NCBI RefSeq assembly: GCF_014898055.3
Contig: NW_023601212.1
Span: 39,110,329-39,174,328 of the forward strand
Reading direction: 5' to 3'
From: Talpa occidentalis
Lineage: Eukaryota > Chordata > Mammalia > Eulipotyphla > Talpidae
Length of the DNA stretch: 64,000 nt
Position 1 is the stretch's first letter. Each line of letters starts with the position of its first letter. Below the pieces are notes generated by a model. That model saw only the letters and a program-made list of their open reading frames with translations, ran no database searches and was not told the DNA's origin. The position numbers were made by a program, and so were the translations under genes. Of the stretch, positions 25,421-42,438 are shown piece by piece.

Positions 25421-26187
25421 CCTGTGGAAGGTGGTCAGGGAGGTCAGTGACTGTTGGTGCAGCACTTTCCCTGGGAGCCCATCTGGGCAGAGCCCTTTCT
25501 ATTAAGCTGATAGACTCCATAGCAGTCCGGGCTGGGCCTTGTTTCTCCCTAAGGAAACCAAGCTGGGGACTCATCAGGATGCCAATCTAGGCCTGCTGCT
25601 TCCAATGTGTGTGTATCCCTCCCCCGCCCCCATGCCACCAAGAAGTTCTCCAGTTCTCAGCAAACGCTGACCTGGTGTTCTACAATCAATTTGGTTCTGG
25701 TGCTTTCTACCTGGAGTTAGTGTCAGAGCCTGCAGGTGAAGGGATCAATTGCACAGTACTTCCCTACTTCAGGTCCGGGATGTAAGCCTTAGTTGTCACC
25801 TGTGCCGCTGACCACCAGCAACAGATCAGCGTTTCCCCCCTTCCCCCTCAGGTTGGGTTAATTTGCTCGAGAGGCTCATATAACTAAGAAAACATTTTAC
25901 TCACCAGATCATCAGTTTGTTATAAAGGGTTATGACTGAGGAACAGATAGATGGAAACAATTTGTGGGGTGAGGCGTGGGGAGAAGGCGAGTTGCTTCCA
26001 TCCTCTACAGCGCTCCCTATAAGCTCTCCATGTTAATGGGGAAGCTTTCTGCACCTTGTCCTTTTGGGTTTTTCTGGAGGTTTCATTAAACACGTGGTGG
26101 TGTTGATTTAATCATCGCCACCGAAGGTTGGGGGAAGGTCTGGTCTCCCCAGGCATCAGTCCCATCCTTAGGTGTGTCCTAAAGTCA

Positions 26188-26219
26188 CCATAAGTGACCA
26201 TAAGTCACCATAAGTGACT
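26188..26219 (+). repeat. Short tandem repeat of ACCATAAGTG/C
   Basis: About three 10-bp units CCATAAGTGA/CCATAAGTCA, bracketed by CCTAAAGTCAC on both sides. Confidence 0.7.
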
Positions 26220-26361
26220 CCTAAAGTCACATGTCTGGGTGTGGGTGAAAGGGGCTTGTTATGAATATCAAGATTCCTTTATGCTCTTTTGATATAGGAC
26301 ATTCCAAGGGTTTTAGGGACTCTCTGCCAGAAACAGGACAAAGACCATAGATACATTTCTT

Positions 26362-26665
26362 TTTTTTTTTTTTTTAAGAGGCATGTATTTTTATTTATTT
26401 ATTTGTTTGTTTGTTTGTACATGCACTGGGTACAGTCAGAAGCGCAGGAGGGTGAGAGAATTCACCAGAGTAAGAGCAGGGAGCAGAGCAGGCAGAAGGA
26501 CCGAAGCACACTGCTGAGGGGAGCAGCGAGCGGCAGGAGAGGTCTGCGCGCCATGTGGGACCCTCCTCCGGTGGCCGGGGAGCAGCCGGGGATTGAACCG
26601 GCGCCGCAGAGGCCGCGGGCAGCTTCGCAACCCAGCGCCCAACCGCTGCGCCACAGGGGAGGCCC
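26362..26665 (-). mobile_element. tRNA-derived SINE, young subfamily
   Basis: Perfect duplication GATACATTTCTT (26350-26361, 26666-26677). It is the only lineage-specific SINE between 16.6 and 31.3 kb. Confidence 0.93.
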
Positions 26666-27649
26666 GATACATTTCTTCTTATGAATCACAGTATCACACC
26701 TCCCCAGTGTTGGGAGATGTCCACAACTTGCCTAAAATCAAAGGGAGCTTGAAGGCCAAATGAAGGCCACAGGTACCCCATGTCTTGCTTTCTTCTTGCT
26801 TGGCTGCAGGCTCTGAGAAGTCCCTTGTGAGCACATCCTTGACCAACAGGGTCTCCCAAGTGTGTTTGAGCCCAAACTCCTTTCTCCTGGGCTGTGTCCC
26901 AGGTCAGCATGCCTGTCAACACCAGGTTTGGGGAAGGCAGATTCCGTCTCCTGTTGCTGGGGCTCAGCCTGGTGGCTCTGGTCTTTGTTGATTTGAGATC
27001 GCGCCAGGCATGGGCTGCATCCACCAAGAGTCCAGGCAGAGCCCCTGTGTGCAGTGCACTAACACCCCCACCGCCACCCCCGGCAGCCTTGAAGGTTTCC
27101 CTGAGACTGACAGGTGAGTTGCTCGTGTTCCTCTGTGGGTTGAGTGCTGTGGCATTTGATTGCTTTCTCAAGTCCCATTGCATTGTGAGGAAACCGTGGC
27201 ACCTGGAAGGACTGGAATGCCAAGGTGGACATGCCAGGCACTCCTACCGCCCTCTCTTCTTCCTGTCACCTCCCAAAATCACATGGTGCCTTTCCAGGCC
27301 TGAGGGGTTGGGCTCAAGGCATGTTGTCCTAGAAGAACCTGGGCATTTCACCATTCTCTTGAAATGCCAGTGGGCGTGTGCCCTGGGAGGGTGACTGATC
27401 ACTCGTGTCACCCTGGCTGGTCACACATGGCTGACCCTCCTCGAGGGATGACAGTCTGACTTAGGCTATAGGACGGCAGTGGAGTGTCTTTATGGCTGGG
27501 GCTAGGGACTGGTGAAACTGGCTCTGTTATCTGTGCACACACAAGGCAGACAAGACTTGGAAATGCTACAACATGTAGGGTGAATCTTCCAGTGGGAAAC
27601 CAGAGAAAAATACACTGGACAACATGGTAAACAGTGTTAGAAAGCTGGT

Positions 27650-27990
27650 CCTGTGTGGTGCACAGGTGTGTCATCTCAGGTGGATTCACAGAGATGGTGA
27701 CAGCTGAAGGAGATGAGGAGCGAGTGCCTAGGGCGAGTGCCTAAGACCCCATGCAAAGGTCCTGAAGTAGGAGCAGACTTGCAGTATGAGAAATATGAGA
27801 AATACAGGAAGCCAGTGGCTGGAGGGGATTAAGCTGGAGCAGAAATTGAGGGAAGGAAATTTTGCAGGGCCTTGTGGTGTGTAGGGAAGACTTGGCTTTT
27901 ATGTGACTAAGGTGGGAGCCGTGGAGGGTTTTGAGGAGAGGAGAGATAAGGTCTGGCCTTAGGAGGGTAGAAAGCAGGCCTATAGTTGTG
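27650..27990 (-). repeat. LINE L2 fragment
   Basis: Antisense L2: CAAAGGTCCTGAAGTAGGAG, TTTGCAGGGCCTTGTGGT and GGAGGGTTTTGAGGAGAGG. Confidence 0.7.
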
Positions 27991-28859
27991 AAGTGACATG
28001 GAGCCCAGTAAAGAAAGCAGGTGGTGAGGGGTAGGCTTCGCTGGCTCCCTGGCGGCACAGAGGGTTTCATTTCTGCTGCCCACTGACCGGCTGGGGAAAA
28101 AGTGATGACTTTCTGGCAAAGTGATGTCTCCTGCACATCCTTCACCCATGAATGGGCTGTCAGAAGGGGAGATGGCCAGTGCCCACTGTACTTGGGGTGG
28201 GAGGGACATAGCCGGCAGATCCTATTCCCATAAACATGACCCAGAGTGACCTGACTCTGACAGGGGAAAAGGCCCAAGATGTAAGAAGGGTGCCAGGTAG
28301 CATGGAGTCAGGGAAGGCTCTTTGGAAGGGGTAGTAGGCATAGATACCCTAGAGGAGGAGGTGTGGCTGGGCCTGTCAGGCACCAGGCCTGGCAGGACAG
28401 AGGTCTTCAGGGGAGAGGGCCTATGTCCTGGCCCCAGCTCCAGTCCCCTTCTTGCATTCTTGGAAGGGGGATGGTCTCTTGCTGGTGCTGAGCCTGGAGC
28501 CTTGAGCTGGAAGAGAACTGAGAGCTGCTGTGGGAGTTGGGGGATTGTTCCATTTTTGGTAGCTGCTGCTGGAAAAAGAGTATTTCTGCATGTTCCTGTG
28601 GAAGACTGGAGCTTGACTTTCTTTGGGATGATGAGGGTAATGGGATGGTAATGATAGTGATCTTGAATCTTCCAGCCCATGTCCTCTTTGCCTCTACTCT
28701 CAATGGCCAGTACTCATGGCCAGACCTGAATCTCTGTGATCTAAGCCCATAGAGATCCTTGACCCCTGCAGCAGAGGTTGAGAGAGGTGCAGAGCCTGTG
28801 GTGGCCTCAAAAAGTCCATGTGGCTTGAGAGCCACCAACTGGAGCAAGTTTTCTGAACT

Positions 28860-28990
28860 CCAGATATCAGCTCTACTGCTGAACTTGGGCCAAGCCACTT
28901 CACCTCTCTGAACTCAGTTTCCTCCTCTGTCTTACAGACATCTTGAAGATGTTTACCTGCTAAGGTGCTGCCTTGTGAGGAGCAAATAGG
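28860..28990 (+). repeat. MIR fragment
   Basis: Sense MIR: GGGCCAAGCCACTTCACCTC and TCAGTTTCCTCCTCTGTC. Confidence 0.65.
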
Positions 28991-30726
28991 ACTGTAAACT
29001 CGGGGTCAGTGAGCAAGGGCTGCATGTTGGCTATTTTATCGGGTTAAAGAGATGGGCTGGCAAACCCTGTGGATAAAGATTCTAGACCAGCCTGGATTTT
29101 TTGTTTCAGATTACACCTTTTCTTTTGAGGCAGCTGGTAATGGGTCTTTGCTGTGATTTTTTTTTATTTTTTAGCCAGGTCTCCTGGTGGACATCATAAC
29201 TGTTTCTAGTTTTTGACTCTTAGAAATAGCACCTTTGCATCTCTGTAGGTCAGTTCTTTGCCAGCCTGACTTACTTCCCTCTTCTGTTTAGCATCGTTCC
29301 AGGAGCTTTGATCGCTGAGCCTGGAAGGTCCCCCGTCCCCAAGATTTACCATGGAATTTCAAACATATGGAAATGATGAGGAATTGTACAGAGTATGCTT
29401 GTTGGTCTCAGTACTTCAGTCCCTCCTTCCATGACCATTTTGTATTCTTGCTTTACTCTGACTCTGTGCTTTGGATTTCTTTGTAAGCATCACTGCATTA
29501 GTTACTTCCTTGTTTCCTTTGCCCCTATGTCATACCACTTCCAGACAATGTGGCTCAGGAGGTGTGCCCCTTATATTCACTCAACGCACTGCCCAGAAAC
29601 ATTTTTCCTGAGGGGTTCATGTCAAGGTGGTTCCCCTTGAAACTCAGGAGGGAGATGGGCACTAAGACAAGCTTTGGGGAAGCCAGCAGTGGTGTCCTAG
29701 CCAGTCTTAGCCAGACCTTGTGAGCATCTGGGGGAAGGACAAGGGAGTCTGTAGCGGCAGGAAGGGCCACTGAGCAGGTTTCCTATGAATCGAGCAGATC
29801 AGAGGGGTAAAGGAGAGTCCTGGAGCTCTCAGTGGCTTTCTCAGGCTTTTATTGAGCTTTTACATCTAGTGTAGCAACCACGTACATGGCAAGCAGGGGT
29901 GCCCCGGGGCCAGGAGGCTAGTAGGCCTCCTAGTCCCGAGCATGTCTTCACTCTAGGTTTCTTTCTGGCTTTCTTTCTCCCTTTCTCTCTCTTGCCTCTC
30001 TCCTGCCTCAGCTTCTCTTGGCAAGTATCTCAATTCTACAGTGATGGCCCACAAGAGTAAACAACATAACAAAATATAACAATGTAACAAAATGTACCAT
30101 GCCCCATCAGAAAGGGCAGTCCTAATGGCTGAGGGCAGACAAGCCTGAAAATCATTTACCCTACAGAGTTCCACAGATGTGGAGCCAGGATCCCTCCTGG
30201 CTGGAAAGTGCTGGTAGCTCATGGTCCTCTCAGGATAGCTGCTGAAACCCATAGTGAGGGAGGGCCTGCATCATGATGCCGGACTCCTCTCCTATGTAAT
30301 AGCAAAGCAAAAGCTTCATCAAATGTAATTATCCTTTGTCTGATTGATTTGTGCTGATATTTCCTCTTATAGTTATCAAAACAGTAAATGCTGGTGTTAT
30401 TCACCTGCTGAATTTTCTTTTTTAATATTCACAGTATGTTACAATGTTTAATTTTGCAAACTGCTACAGGAGAACTCCAGTTCCTCAGGAATAGGATCTT
30501 TGCCAGTTTTGTTCCATGTGGAATCCACAGGTCTGAAAAGACCTTGGTCTTGGTCTATAGGAGTACTCCCTCAAATATTTGTCACAAGAATGATTCTGTT
30601 GCTCCCGAATTCGTAGAGCAACTGTGGCAGATCTTATACTTTCTCTGCTATCCCAGAAGGCCATCTGCTCCCCAGCCACAAGATTGCTTCTCTTTCTCAT
30701 TTTGTGTCTCTTTCTTCCCTTTTCAG

Positions 30727-30876
30727 AATATGCCGAGTTTTTGCACCTCAAGTCCAAAAAGTTTACAGACTTTGATGAAGTCCGACAAGAGATTGAAAAT
30801 GAGACCGAAAGGGTCACTGGGTCCAACAAAGGCATCTCCCCAGTGCCCATCAACCTGCGTGTCTACTCACCACACG
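30727..30876 (+). CDS. DNM2: DNM2 exon 3 (GTPase domain after switch I)
   Basis: A 150-nt exon, residues about 79-128. AA completes Glu79, then [35 protein letters not shown] and [14 protein letters not shown] follow, and the final G opens Val129. The block lies between switch I and the DxxG motif. [13 protein letters not shown] identifies DNM2; DNM1 has KGKKFTDFEEVRL. Against human DNM2 as I remember it, four residues differ: Cys86 to Leu, Ala103 to Asn, Asp106 to Glu and Thr111 to Ser. That is more than I expected in a segment nearly invariant in mammals. The acceptor is ttcccttttcag, the donor CACG|gtaggc. Confidence 0.97.
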
Positions 30877-31314
30877 GTAGGCCTCATGAGGGCAGAGGAA
30901 AGCTGATGCTGTGGTCATCACAGTCTCAGAGATTATGTCCCCTCCCATTTTTATTCATATACACATAGCCCTTTTGATCTGTGTCTTCCCACTTTTAATA
31001 GGAATGTGGCACCAAAACATGAATCTCAATTCTAAGAAAAACATAGCATGCTGGGAAGATTATAAGCAATAGTGGGAACCGGGCAAATTGCTACTGTATG
31101 CCTTGTAAAAAATAGGAGCTGCTGTTTGGCTCCCAGGTGATCTGTGGCCAGAATGACACCAGCCCAAAGCAGCCAACCAGGTCTTCCAGTTCCTTGAGAG
31201 GAACCAGAAAACCAATTTCTCAGCAAAATACCCTGAATTTAAAATTGCATCATTTAAATAGAAAAGCTTGCAGCTCAGAGGCATGTATAGCTTAAGTCTT
31301 CAATGTGGGTTGTT

Positions 31315-31599
31315 GTTTTTTAAAAAATATTTATTTGTTTGTTTGTTTGTTTGTTTGTTTATACAAGAACCAAGGTACAGGCCAGATGTGTGGGAGAGTG
31401 AGAGGATCCACTAAGACAGAGTGGAGAACAGAATAGGCAGACTGACTGAAATACACTGCTGAGGGGACCAGCAGGCGAGACAGGAGAGGTCTGCTCACCA
31501 TGTGGGTATCTCTATGGCCAGCAGGGATCGAACCAGCACTAGAGGCTGTGGACAGCTTTACAGTACTGCACTCAAATGCCTGCGCCACCAGGGAGGCCC
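31315..31599 (-). mobile_element. tRNA-derived SINE
   Basis: Minus copy. Diverged duplication CAATGTGGGTTGTT / CAATATGGGTTTTT (31301, 31600). Confidence 0.85.
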
Positions 31600-31633
31600 C
31601 AATATGGGTTTTTTTACTGAGTTTTAAAATTTA

Positions 31634-31903
31634 ATATTTTAAGTTTGATTTATTTATTTATGCATACTAGAACTGGGATACAGGCCAGCGGTATGGGGGA
31701 TGAGAGGATTCACCGGAGACAGAATGGGGAACAGAACAGGCAGACTGACTGAAATGCAGTACTGAGGGGAGCAGCGGGCGAAACAGGAGAGGTCTGCTGT
31801 GCCATGGGGGCAGCTCCCTGACTGGGGATTGAACTCATGCTGCAGTGGCTACTGATAGCTTCATAGGTTGCATCTTAACCCCTTGTGCCACCAGGGAGGC
31901 CCC
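31634..31903 (-). mobile_element. tRNA-derived SINE
   Basis: Minus copy; AAAATTTA flanks on both sides suggest a short duplication. Confidence 0.85.
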
Positions 31904-32008
31904 AAAATTTATTTTTATAAAAATGAAATCTTAGCAAAAACTCATCTCACACCCCAATATTGCAAATATATTTCACATTCCTTTAATGATAAGTAATATG
32001 CATAAACA

Positions 32009-32287
32009 GGGCTTCCCTGGCGGCGCAAGGGGTTAAGATGCAACCAATGAAGCTATCCGTAGCCACTGCAGCACGAGTTCTGTAGCATGAGTTCCATCCC
32101 TGGCCAGGGAGCTACCCACATGGCACAGCAGACCTCTTCTGTCTTGCCTGCTGTTCCCCTCAGCAGTGTATTTCAGTCCCTCTGCCTGTTCTGTTACCCA
32201 CTCTGTCTCCGGCGAATCCTCTTGCCCCCCCATACCTCTGGCCTGTACCCCAGTTCTTGTATGTATAAATAAATCTTTAAAAAAAAT
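32009..32287 (+). mobile_element. tRNA-derived SINE
   Basis: Plus copy of the older subfamily (AAGGGGTTAAGATGCAACC head). Confidence 0.88.
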
Positions 32288-32441
32288 GTGTAAACCTTTA
32301 TAAGTGTATACATGTTTCACCACTTTCAAATGGTAGCAAATATGTGTGTTTCTTATCAGCCTATCTTTTGCTTTTATTGATTGCTTGGTATTTGTGGAAT
32401 CATTGAGTTAAGATTTATTTAGCTATTTAAAGTGATTCCAG

Positions 32442-32753
32442 GGCCTCCCCAGTGGCGCAGCGGTTGAGCGCTGGGTTGCGAAGCCGCCCGCGGCCTCTGC
32501 AGCACCGGTTCGATCCCCGGCTGCTCCCCGGCCACCGGAGGAGGGTCCCACAGGGTACGCAGACCTCTCCTGCCGCCCGCTGCTCCCCTCAGCAGTGTAC
32601 TTTGGTCCTTCTGCCTGCTCTGTTCCCCGCTCTGGCTCTGGTGAATTCTCTCACCCTCCTGCGCTTCTGACTGTACCCAGTGCTTGTATAAATAAATAAA
32701 TAAATCTTAAAAAAAAAAAGATTTCAGAACCTGGGTTTTTAAAAAAAATAAAT
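32442..32753 (+). mobile_element. tRNA-derived SINE with 3' extra sequence
   Basis: Young-subfamily body 32442-32719 plus 34 nt of non-SINE sequence and a second A-rich end (32720-32753), all within a duplication AAAGTGATTCCAG (32429-32441, 32754-32766). Confidence 0.85.
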
Positions 32754-32863
32754 AAAGTGATTCCAGTCTACAAATGCAGACATCACTGAAATGGAGTGCA
32801 TAGAGAATACCTATAGAATTGGGATCCTAGAAAGGGAGTTACTGGATCAAAAGGTGTGACCCT

Positions 32864-33405
32864 GGGCTTCCCTGGTGGCTCAAGGGTTAAAGTCTTAAAC
32901 TATCACCAGCAACTGCAGCATGAGTTCGATCCCCAGCCAAGGAGCTAACCCACATGGTGCAGCAGACCTCTCCTGTCTCTCCCGCTGCTCCCTCAGCAGT
33001 GTATTTCAATAGATCTGCCTGTTCTGCTGCCCACTGTCTCTGGTAGATCGTCTCACCTCCTGCACCTCTGGCATACACCCCAGTTCTTGTATGCATAAAT
33101 ACATAAAATAAATCTTTTTTAAAAAGAGTGGGGCCTCCCCTGGTGGCACAGCGGTTGAGCGCTGGGCTGTGAAGCTGCCCACAGCCTCTGCAGCGCCAGT
33201 TCAATCCCCGGCCGCCAGGCTAGGGTCCCACATGGTGTGCAGACCTCTCCTGCTGCGCCTGCTGCTCCCCTCACCAGTGTATATCGTCAGTCTGTCAGTT
33301 TTGCTCCCTGCTCTGGCTCTGGTGAATTCACTCACCCTCCCGCGCTTCTGACTGTACCCAGTGCTTGTATAAATAAATAAATAAATCTTTGAAAAATAAA
33401 AAATA
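32864..33405 (+). mobile_element. Two SINEs in tandem, same orientation
   Basis: Copies 32864-33130 (old) and 33131-33405 (younger). A single diverged duplication AAAAGGTGTGACCC / AAAAGTGTGACCCC (32849, 33406) brackets both: the second inserted at the first one's tail. Confidence 0.85.
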
Positions 33406-33469
33406 AAAAGTGTGACCCCGGGGAGCAAAAAAACCCCAAGACCTAACTCCCTGGCACTTGGGGAAGTGA

Positions 33470-33745
<276 letters not shown>

Positions 33746-34259
33746 TGAACCCCACAGTGGCATTTCCTTCTTCCCTGTGTCTTGGAGCATTGTGACTTCC
33801 TAGTAACCTTGATTCTAAGTCACCGGTGTTCTGACATGACTATCAAGAAAAGGCCACTGGGACACAGAATTTCCCAACAGGGCCAATAATGCAAACGGAT
33901 GTTGACCCTGAAGGGCATTGTATGACAGGCAGGTAGACATTCTTCCTTGGTCATCATGGCCCCCACTTTGCCTGTGTAGGAAGCTAGATTAGGGGATGTG
34001 ATTTGCCAGGCTTCCCGGGGCCCAGATGGGGTCCAAATCCACCTCTAGAAGTTACTTACCCTTCCTGAGGCTTGATCCCCCTCTGTCAGAATGGGAGTGG
34101 CAGTTCCAATCTATGGAACTATTGAGTATGCTGGAGATGTCTCTATAACTGCCAGGCAGGAAAGGTAAAAGAGTAAGGAGTTAATGAAGTAAGTTGGGGG
34201 CAATAGATAATAGTGGGAACTGTGGCACCCTGGCTCACAGCACGCAGAGGCAAACTTTT

Positions 34260-34720
34260 CCAGTGAAATGCATTCTGTGAATGTCAGTTAAGTACCTACT
34301 GCATGCCTGGTAGAGTTTTGGCCTTGGGAACCCTGAAAGGTCCAAAATTGAGGGAGGGCCCTAGCACTGGAGAGCTGAATCTCCAGTGGGAGAAATAAGC
34401 AAGTAGGATCATCTGAGGGGTGGTAAGCACTAGGAAGGTGATAGAATCCTTTGATGGTGACTTTGGGGCGGCGGGGAGAGGGGGGATCTGTGGCCTCTGA
34501 AAATGTGAAGTCTTTTACAAGACCAGAATGACAAAAAGGCAAAATCCGGCAGGATGGACCCTGGATGTTAAATATCCTGAGTGGCTGGAACAGAATGAGC
34601 TAAAGGGAGGGCAGAGGAACTGAGGGCTGGAGGGAGCAGGGGAGGTGGTAGGTGATCCCAGGGCCAACTGAGCAGGGCCTTATGGACTACTGGGGACCAG
34701 GGTATAATTTTGAGAGTGTT
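34260..34720 (-). repeat. LINE L2 fragment
   Basis: Antisense L2: TTAAGTACCTACTGCATGCC, GGTGGTAAGCACTAGGAAGG and AGCAGGGCCTTATGGACTAC. Confidence 0.65.
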
Positions 34721-35161
34721 GGGGTTTTAGCAGAGTGTGCCATACTGAAGTGCATTTGCAATTCCCCTTGACTACCTGGATTTCATAGTGATTTGGAGGG
34801 CGTCAGGCACAGTGAGGAACGGGATGAGACAAGCTCTGTGGCTCATGCTCCCTGGGTTTCTAAAGGCCTGTGCCTGCCCTGGACGTCAAGCTGCTCAAAA
34901 TCCAGGGCTGTGCGCTGAGCATCTTTGCCCCTTGGTAGACAGGCTGTACCACATCCCAGTATATTCCAGTTGCACTTTCCCAGGTGTGTGTCCCTTTTTG
35001 CCCCTGTTCTGCTTACAGTCCCCCACAGCCTCCCCACCGCCTCAGTCACATCCCACAAAATGGGGTGTGACTATGACAGAGACACTGCAGAGGCTTGATT
35101 GGACTGAATATAGTTAAGCCCCATTTGGTGCCAGTGTGCTTCCTTAAAAAGTGTTTTTCTG

Positions 35162-35429
35162 GGCCTCTCTGGTGGCGCAGGTGGTTGAGTGCAGTGCTGT
35201 GAAGCTGTTCGCAGTCTCTGCAGTGCCAGTTTGATCCCCGCCAGCCTCGGAGCAAGCCACATGGCGCAGCAGACCTCTCCTGTCGTGCCCACTGCTTCCC
35301 ACAGCAGTGTATTTCGTCAGTCTGCCTGTTCTGTTCCCCATTCTGTCTCTGGTGAATCCTCTCACCCTCCTGCACATCTGACCTGTACCCCGTTCTTGCA
35401 TAAATAAAAAAAATCTTTAAAAAAAAAAA
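35162..35429 (+). mobile_element. tRNA-derived SINE
   Basis: Plus copy. Perfect duplication AAAGTGTTTTTCTG (35148-35161, 35435-35448). Confidence 0.9.
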
Positions 35430-35838
35430 GGCAGAAAGTGTTTTTCTGCCTTTGAAGGTAATCATGATTACCCCAAATATGTCACCATTGTAAAATATTT
35501 CTACAAACCTAGAAAGTGACAGCTCCCCTTCCTCTGCAGACATACTGGTGGCGATATGTGGCAAATATTCTTTTAAATTTGTTCTTCCATGTAAACTCAC
35601 CTTTTCCAAAATGGAACAATCTTATTTGCCTGAATATGTGTGTGATTTCCTATTATGTGTACACACATTGCTATCCTCTAGGCCAGCCCATGGGATATTT
35701 GGGTTATTCCTGGTCTTTTGTAAGCAATGCTCTGGTGAGATCTGACCTTTCCAATAGAGTTGATACCCCCAGGAACCCTCCCTATCACATTCCTCTACCT
35801 TGCTCTGCCTTTGCCCTCCAAAAAGGTGCCAGCTCTTT

Positions 35839-36106
35839 GGACCTCCCTGGTGGCACAAGGGTTTAAGCACAGCATTGTGAAGCTATCTGTAGCCTCTGCA
35901 GCAGGAGTTCGATCCCCAGTCAGCCAGGGAGCTATCCACATGGCACAGCAGACCTCTCCTGTTTCACCCGCTGCTCCCCTCAGCAGTGTATTAATCAGTC
36001 TGCCTGTTCTGTTTCCCACTCTGTCTCTGGTGAATCCTCTCACCCCTGCACCTCTGGCCTGTACCCCAGCTCTTGTATGCATAAATAAATAAGTCTTAAA
36101 AAAAAA
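35839..36106 (+). mobile_element. tRNA-derived SINE
   Basis: Plus copy. Diverged duplication AAAAAGGTGCCAGCTCT / AAAAAGTTGCCATCTCA (35820, 36111). Confidence 0.88.
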
Positions 36107-36231
36107 GTACAAAAAGTTGCCATCTCACAATCACAGCAGATACGAGTAGGCAAGGGCCCCAGGGAAGTCCTGCTGTCACCCCTTGGTTGGCCACCTTAGC
36201 ACCCACCATCATCTTTCAGTGCTCCCATCTG

Positions 36232-36266
36232 TTCTCTCTCTCCTTTCTCTCTCTCACACACACACC
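36232..36266 (+). repeat. CT/CA simple repeat
   Basis: (TC)n interrupted by CTTT, passing into (CA)n. Confidence 0.9.
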
Positions 36267-36743
36267 ATTCCCCACCCCACACCACAGAGGCAGCCCTTGG
36301 ATACCGATGCGGGTGTGAGTCTTTGCTAGTAGGGCTTCCTTGATTCTGGACAACCTGAGGAGAGGAGGAATTTTGCGGATTCTATAGGGTGGTTCTATGG
36401 TAGAATCTTAGCATTTTAGGTGAAAGGTAACCCCAGAAACAGTTGCTGAGAATTCCAACAGTTGCTGTTGGAACTTTGTGTGAAACTCAGAATATAAAAC
36501 ATCGAGTTTTCATGAGGTTTTCCCCTACTGCTTCTATAATAAAATGCCATCGCTGAATACCAGTGGCAATGATGTGCTGTGGCCAACATTTACTGATTGA
36601 GCATTTGCCGTGAGCCTGTTCATCCTCCGAGACAGCCCCCCTGAGATTAATGCTGTTATGGTTTTCATTTTACTATAGGGAAACTAAGGTCAAGCAGGTG
36701 ATGATAGGACTTGTCCCAGGTCACGAAGCCTGGAAGTGGGTGA

Positions 36744-40545
<3,802 letters not shown>

Positions 40546-40874
40546 TGATTCAATCTACCTTTGATTCAAGGCCTGGTGAAGAGTGGGTGTTTAGTAAGCC
40601 ACACTGCCAATACTACTGTTTCCATCACTATATTACTACTGTTTAAATTGCCATTGTAATTTTGCATATGAAAAGTTTGCATATGGCTCCTGATGTTGGT
40701 GACCTGGGTTACAGAAACCTGGATGATGGCTGCTGTAGCCAACAGCACCAGACAGTAGCTAAATAGGAGGACTTTGGATCCAAAGTCCATCCTGACCTCT
40801 GACTGGGTAGCCTCAGGGTAGGGTCCCAGCCCCTCCTAATCTCTTTACCTTTGTCATTGGAATGTTCTCCACCT

Positions 40875-40889
40875 CCCCCCCCCCCCCCC
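40875..40889 (+). repeat. C homopolymer (15 nt)
   Basis: Uninterrupted C run; a likely assembly and length-polymorphism trouble spot. Confidence 0.95.
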
Positions 40890-41399
40890 ACTGCTAAGTG
40901 CTTAGCAGCTACCCAGTGGGGAATTCCACACTTATCAAATCGCAGCAGCTCTCTGTTGCTCTTTTTTAGGTAATATATTCCTAGCACTCATAAGCAAAAC
41001 TAGTGCAGACCTGCATCTCTGAACATGGGTCAGAAGACACTGTGTATCCCTTAGTGGTCCCAACTGGTTCTCACTCCAGCCTGGGGGCGCAGTTGGCTCC
41101 ATCATCTTGGTTTGTGTAATGACACTCTGCAGAGTTTGTACAACCGTGAAATTGCCTAACAGTGCATTTCTTAGACCATATCTTGTCTTTAAGTGATACA
41201 TGACTGGATTAGAAAGTGTACTGTGAATCATCCTTCTCTGCCTTCCCACCCACAGGGCCCTACTGTTAGTACTTCCTGAGTTTCTTTTTGTCCATAAAAG
41301 CAAAAGGGAACTTGACGAATCATTTCTCCCTTTCCTTCAATGGATAATGGCATAGTCAAGGATGTCTTTTTTTTGTTTTTTTCCTCTCAGTACCATCTC

Positions 41400-41670
41400 T
41401 GGGGTCTCAGTCCATGTGCAGAAGAGCCCTTCCTTATTCTCTCTCATGGCTGCATAATAGTTTCAAACACAAGGACCGTGGTCGGTTGAACCAGTCTCTT
41501 GGTGAAAGACCCTTGGGATGGTTTTTCATTCTCCTAGTCAATAAAAGGCAGCAGCTTATAATATCACTTTGATTATGGGCCAGTTTGGTAGGGAGTAAAA
41601 TTCATGATGTGGGATTATGTGGCCCACACCTGGGCAGGCAGTGCTCGCCCTTAGTTATTGTCCTGGTTTG
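41400..41670 (-). repeat. LINE L1M-like fragment
   Basis: Antisense style: TCATGGCTGCATAATAGTTT, GGTTGAACCAGTCTCTTGGT, TGGGATGGTTTTTCATT. Confidence 0.5.
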
Positions 41671-42036
41671 TCCAACCCAGGTGAGTAAGACATTCACCCT
41701 GGATACTCAATGGCAGCTTCCCAAATGGTAGCAGGACCCAAGGAGTGCTGTTCCTTCATGCAGATAATGTGGCTAAGAGAGCCAGGCCCTGTCCTGAGGG
41801 ATGGTATATTTCTAATGGGGGGACAGGAGCAGAATTAGTCACCTGATAATATGCATGATCAAGTGTGAGGTAGTGATGGGACTAGGAAGAAGCCCCAGAG
41901 AAGGAAGCCAGAGAAGGCAGCTCATGAGAGCAAAAAGGGAAGTGAGTGTGTGGTGGGAGGGCCCCTCCAGGACCGGAAGTGGTGTCTGCCTGGGCGGGAG
42001 GGCATAGGGGGAGAAAGGGAAATAAAACTCCCCACA

Positions 42037-42295
42037 GGGCCTCCCTGGTGGCACAAGGGGTTAGGCACCGCACTATGAAGCAATCCACAGCCTTTGCAGC
42101 ATGAGTTCGATCTCCGGGCAGGGAGCAGTCCACATGGTGCAGCAGACCTCTGACTCACCCGCTGCTCCCCTCAGCAGTGTATTTCAGTCAGTGTGCCTGT
42201 TCTGCTCCCCACTCTGTCTCTAGTGAATCCTCTCACCCCCTGCATCTCTGGCCTGTACCCCAGCTCTTGTATGCATAAATAAATCTTAAAAAAAA
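42037..42295 (+). mobile_element. tRNA-derived SINE
   Basis: Plus copy. Perfect duplication AAAACTCCCCACA (42024-42036, 42296-42308). Confidence 0.92.
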
Positions 42296-42438
42296 AAAAC
42301 TCCCCACAAATGGGCAAATGGGGAGTTGCCTTCTCTGAGAGCCAGCAGCTCCTCTTGGGCAACTGGCTGCATATCTGGGTGCCTTATAAAGTGGTGGAGT
42401 ACCCTGTTTCCCCTCCCTTTTTCTTATGAGCTTAATGG

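Larger units (their letters stand above)
25640..26730 (-). repeat. Old LTR-type repeat (possibly ERVL/MaLR), split by a SINE
   Basis: Blocks such as GTTATAAAGGGTTATGACTG, TTTGGGTTTTTCTGGAGG and CCAAGGGTTTTAGGGACTC resemble a common mammalian LTR read in antisense. I cannot name the family with confidence. Confidence 0.4.

Noticed and set aside
24888..25574. 228-aa minus-strand ORF
   Set aside because: It crosses an L2-like stretch, has no recognisable domain and lies in intron 2.
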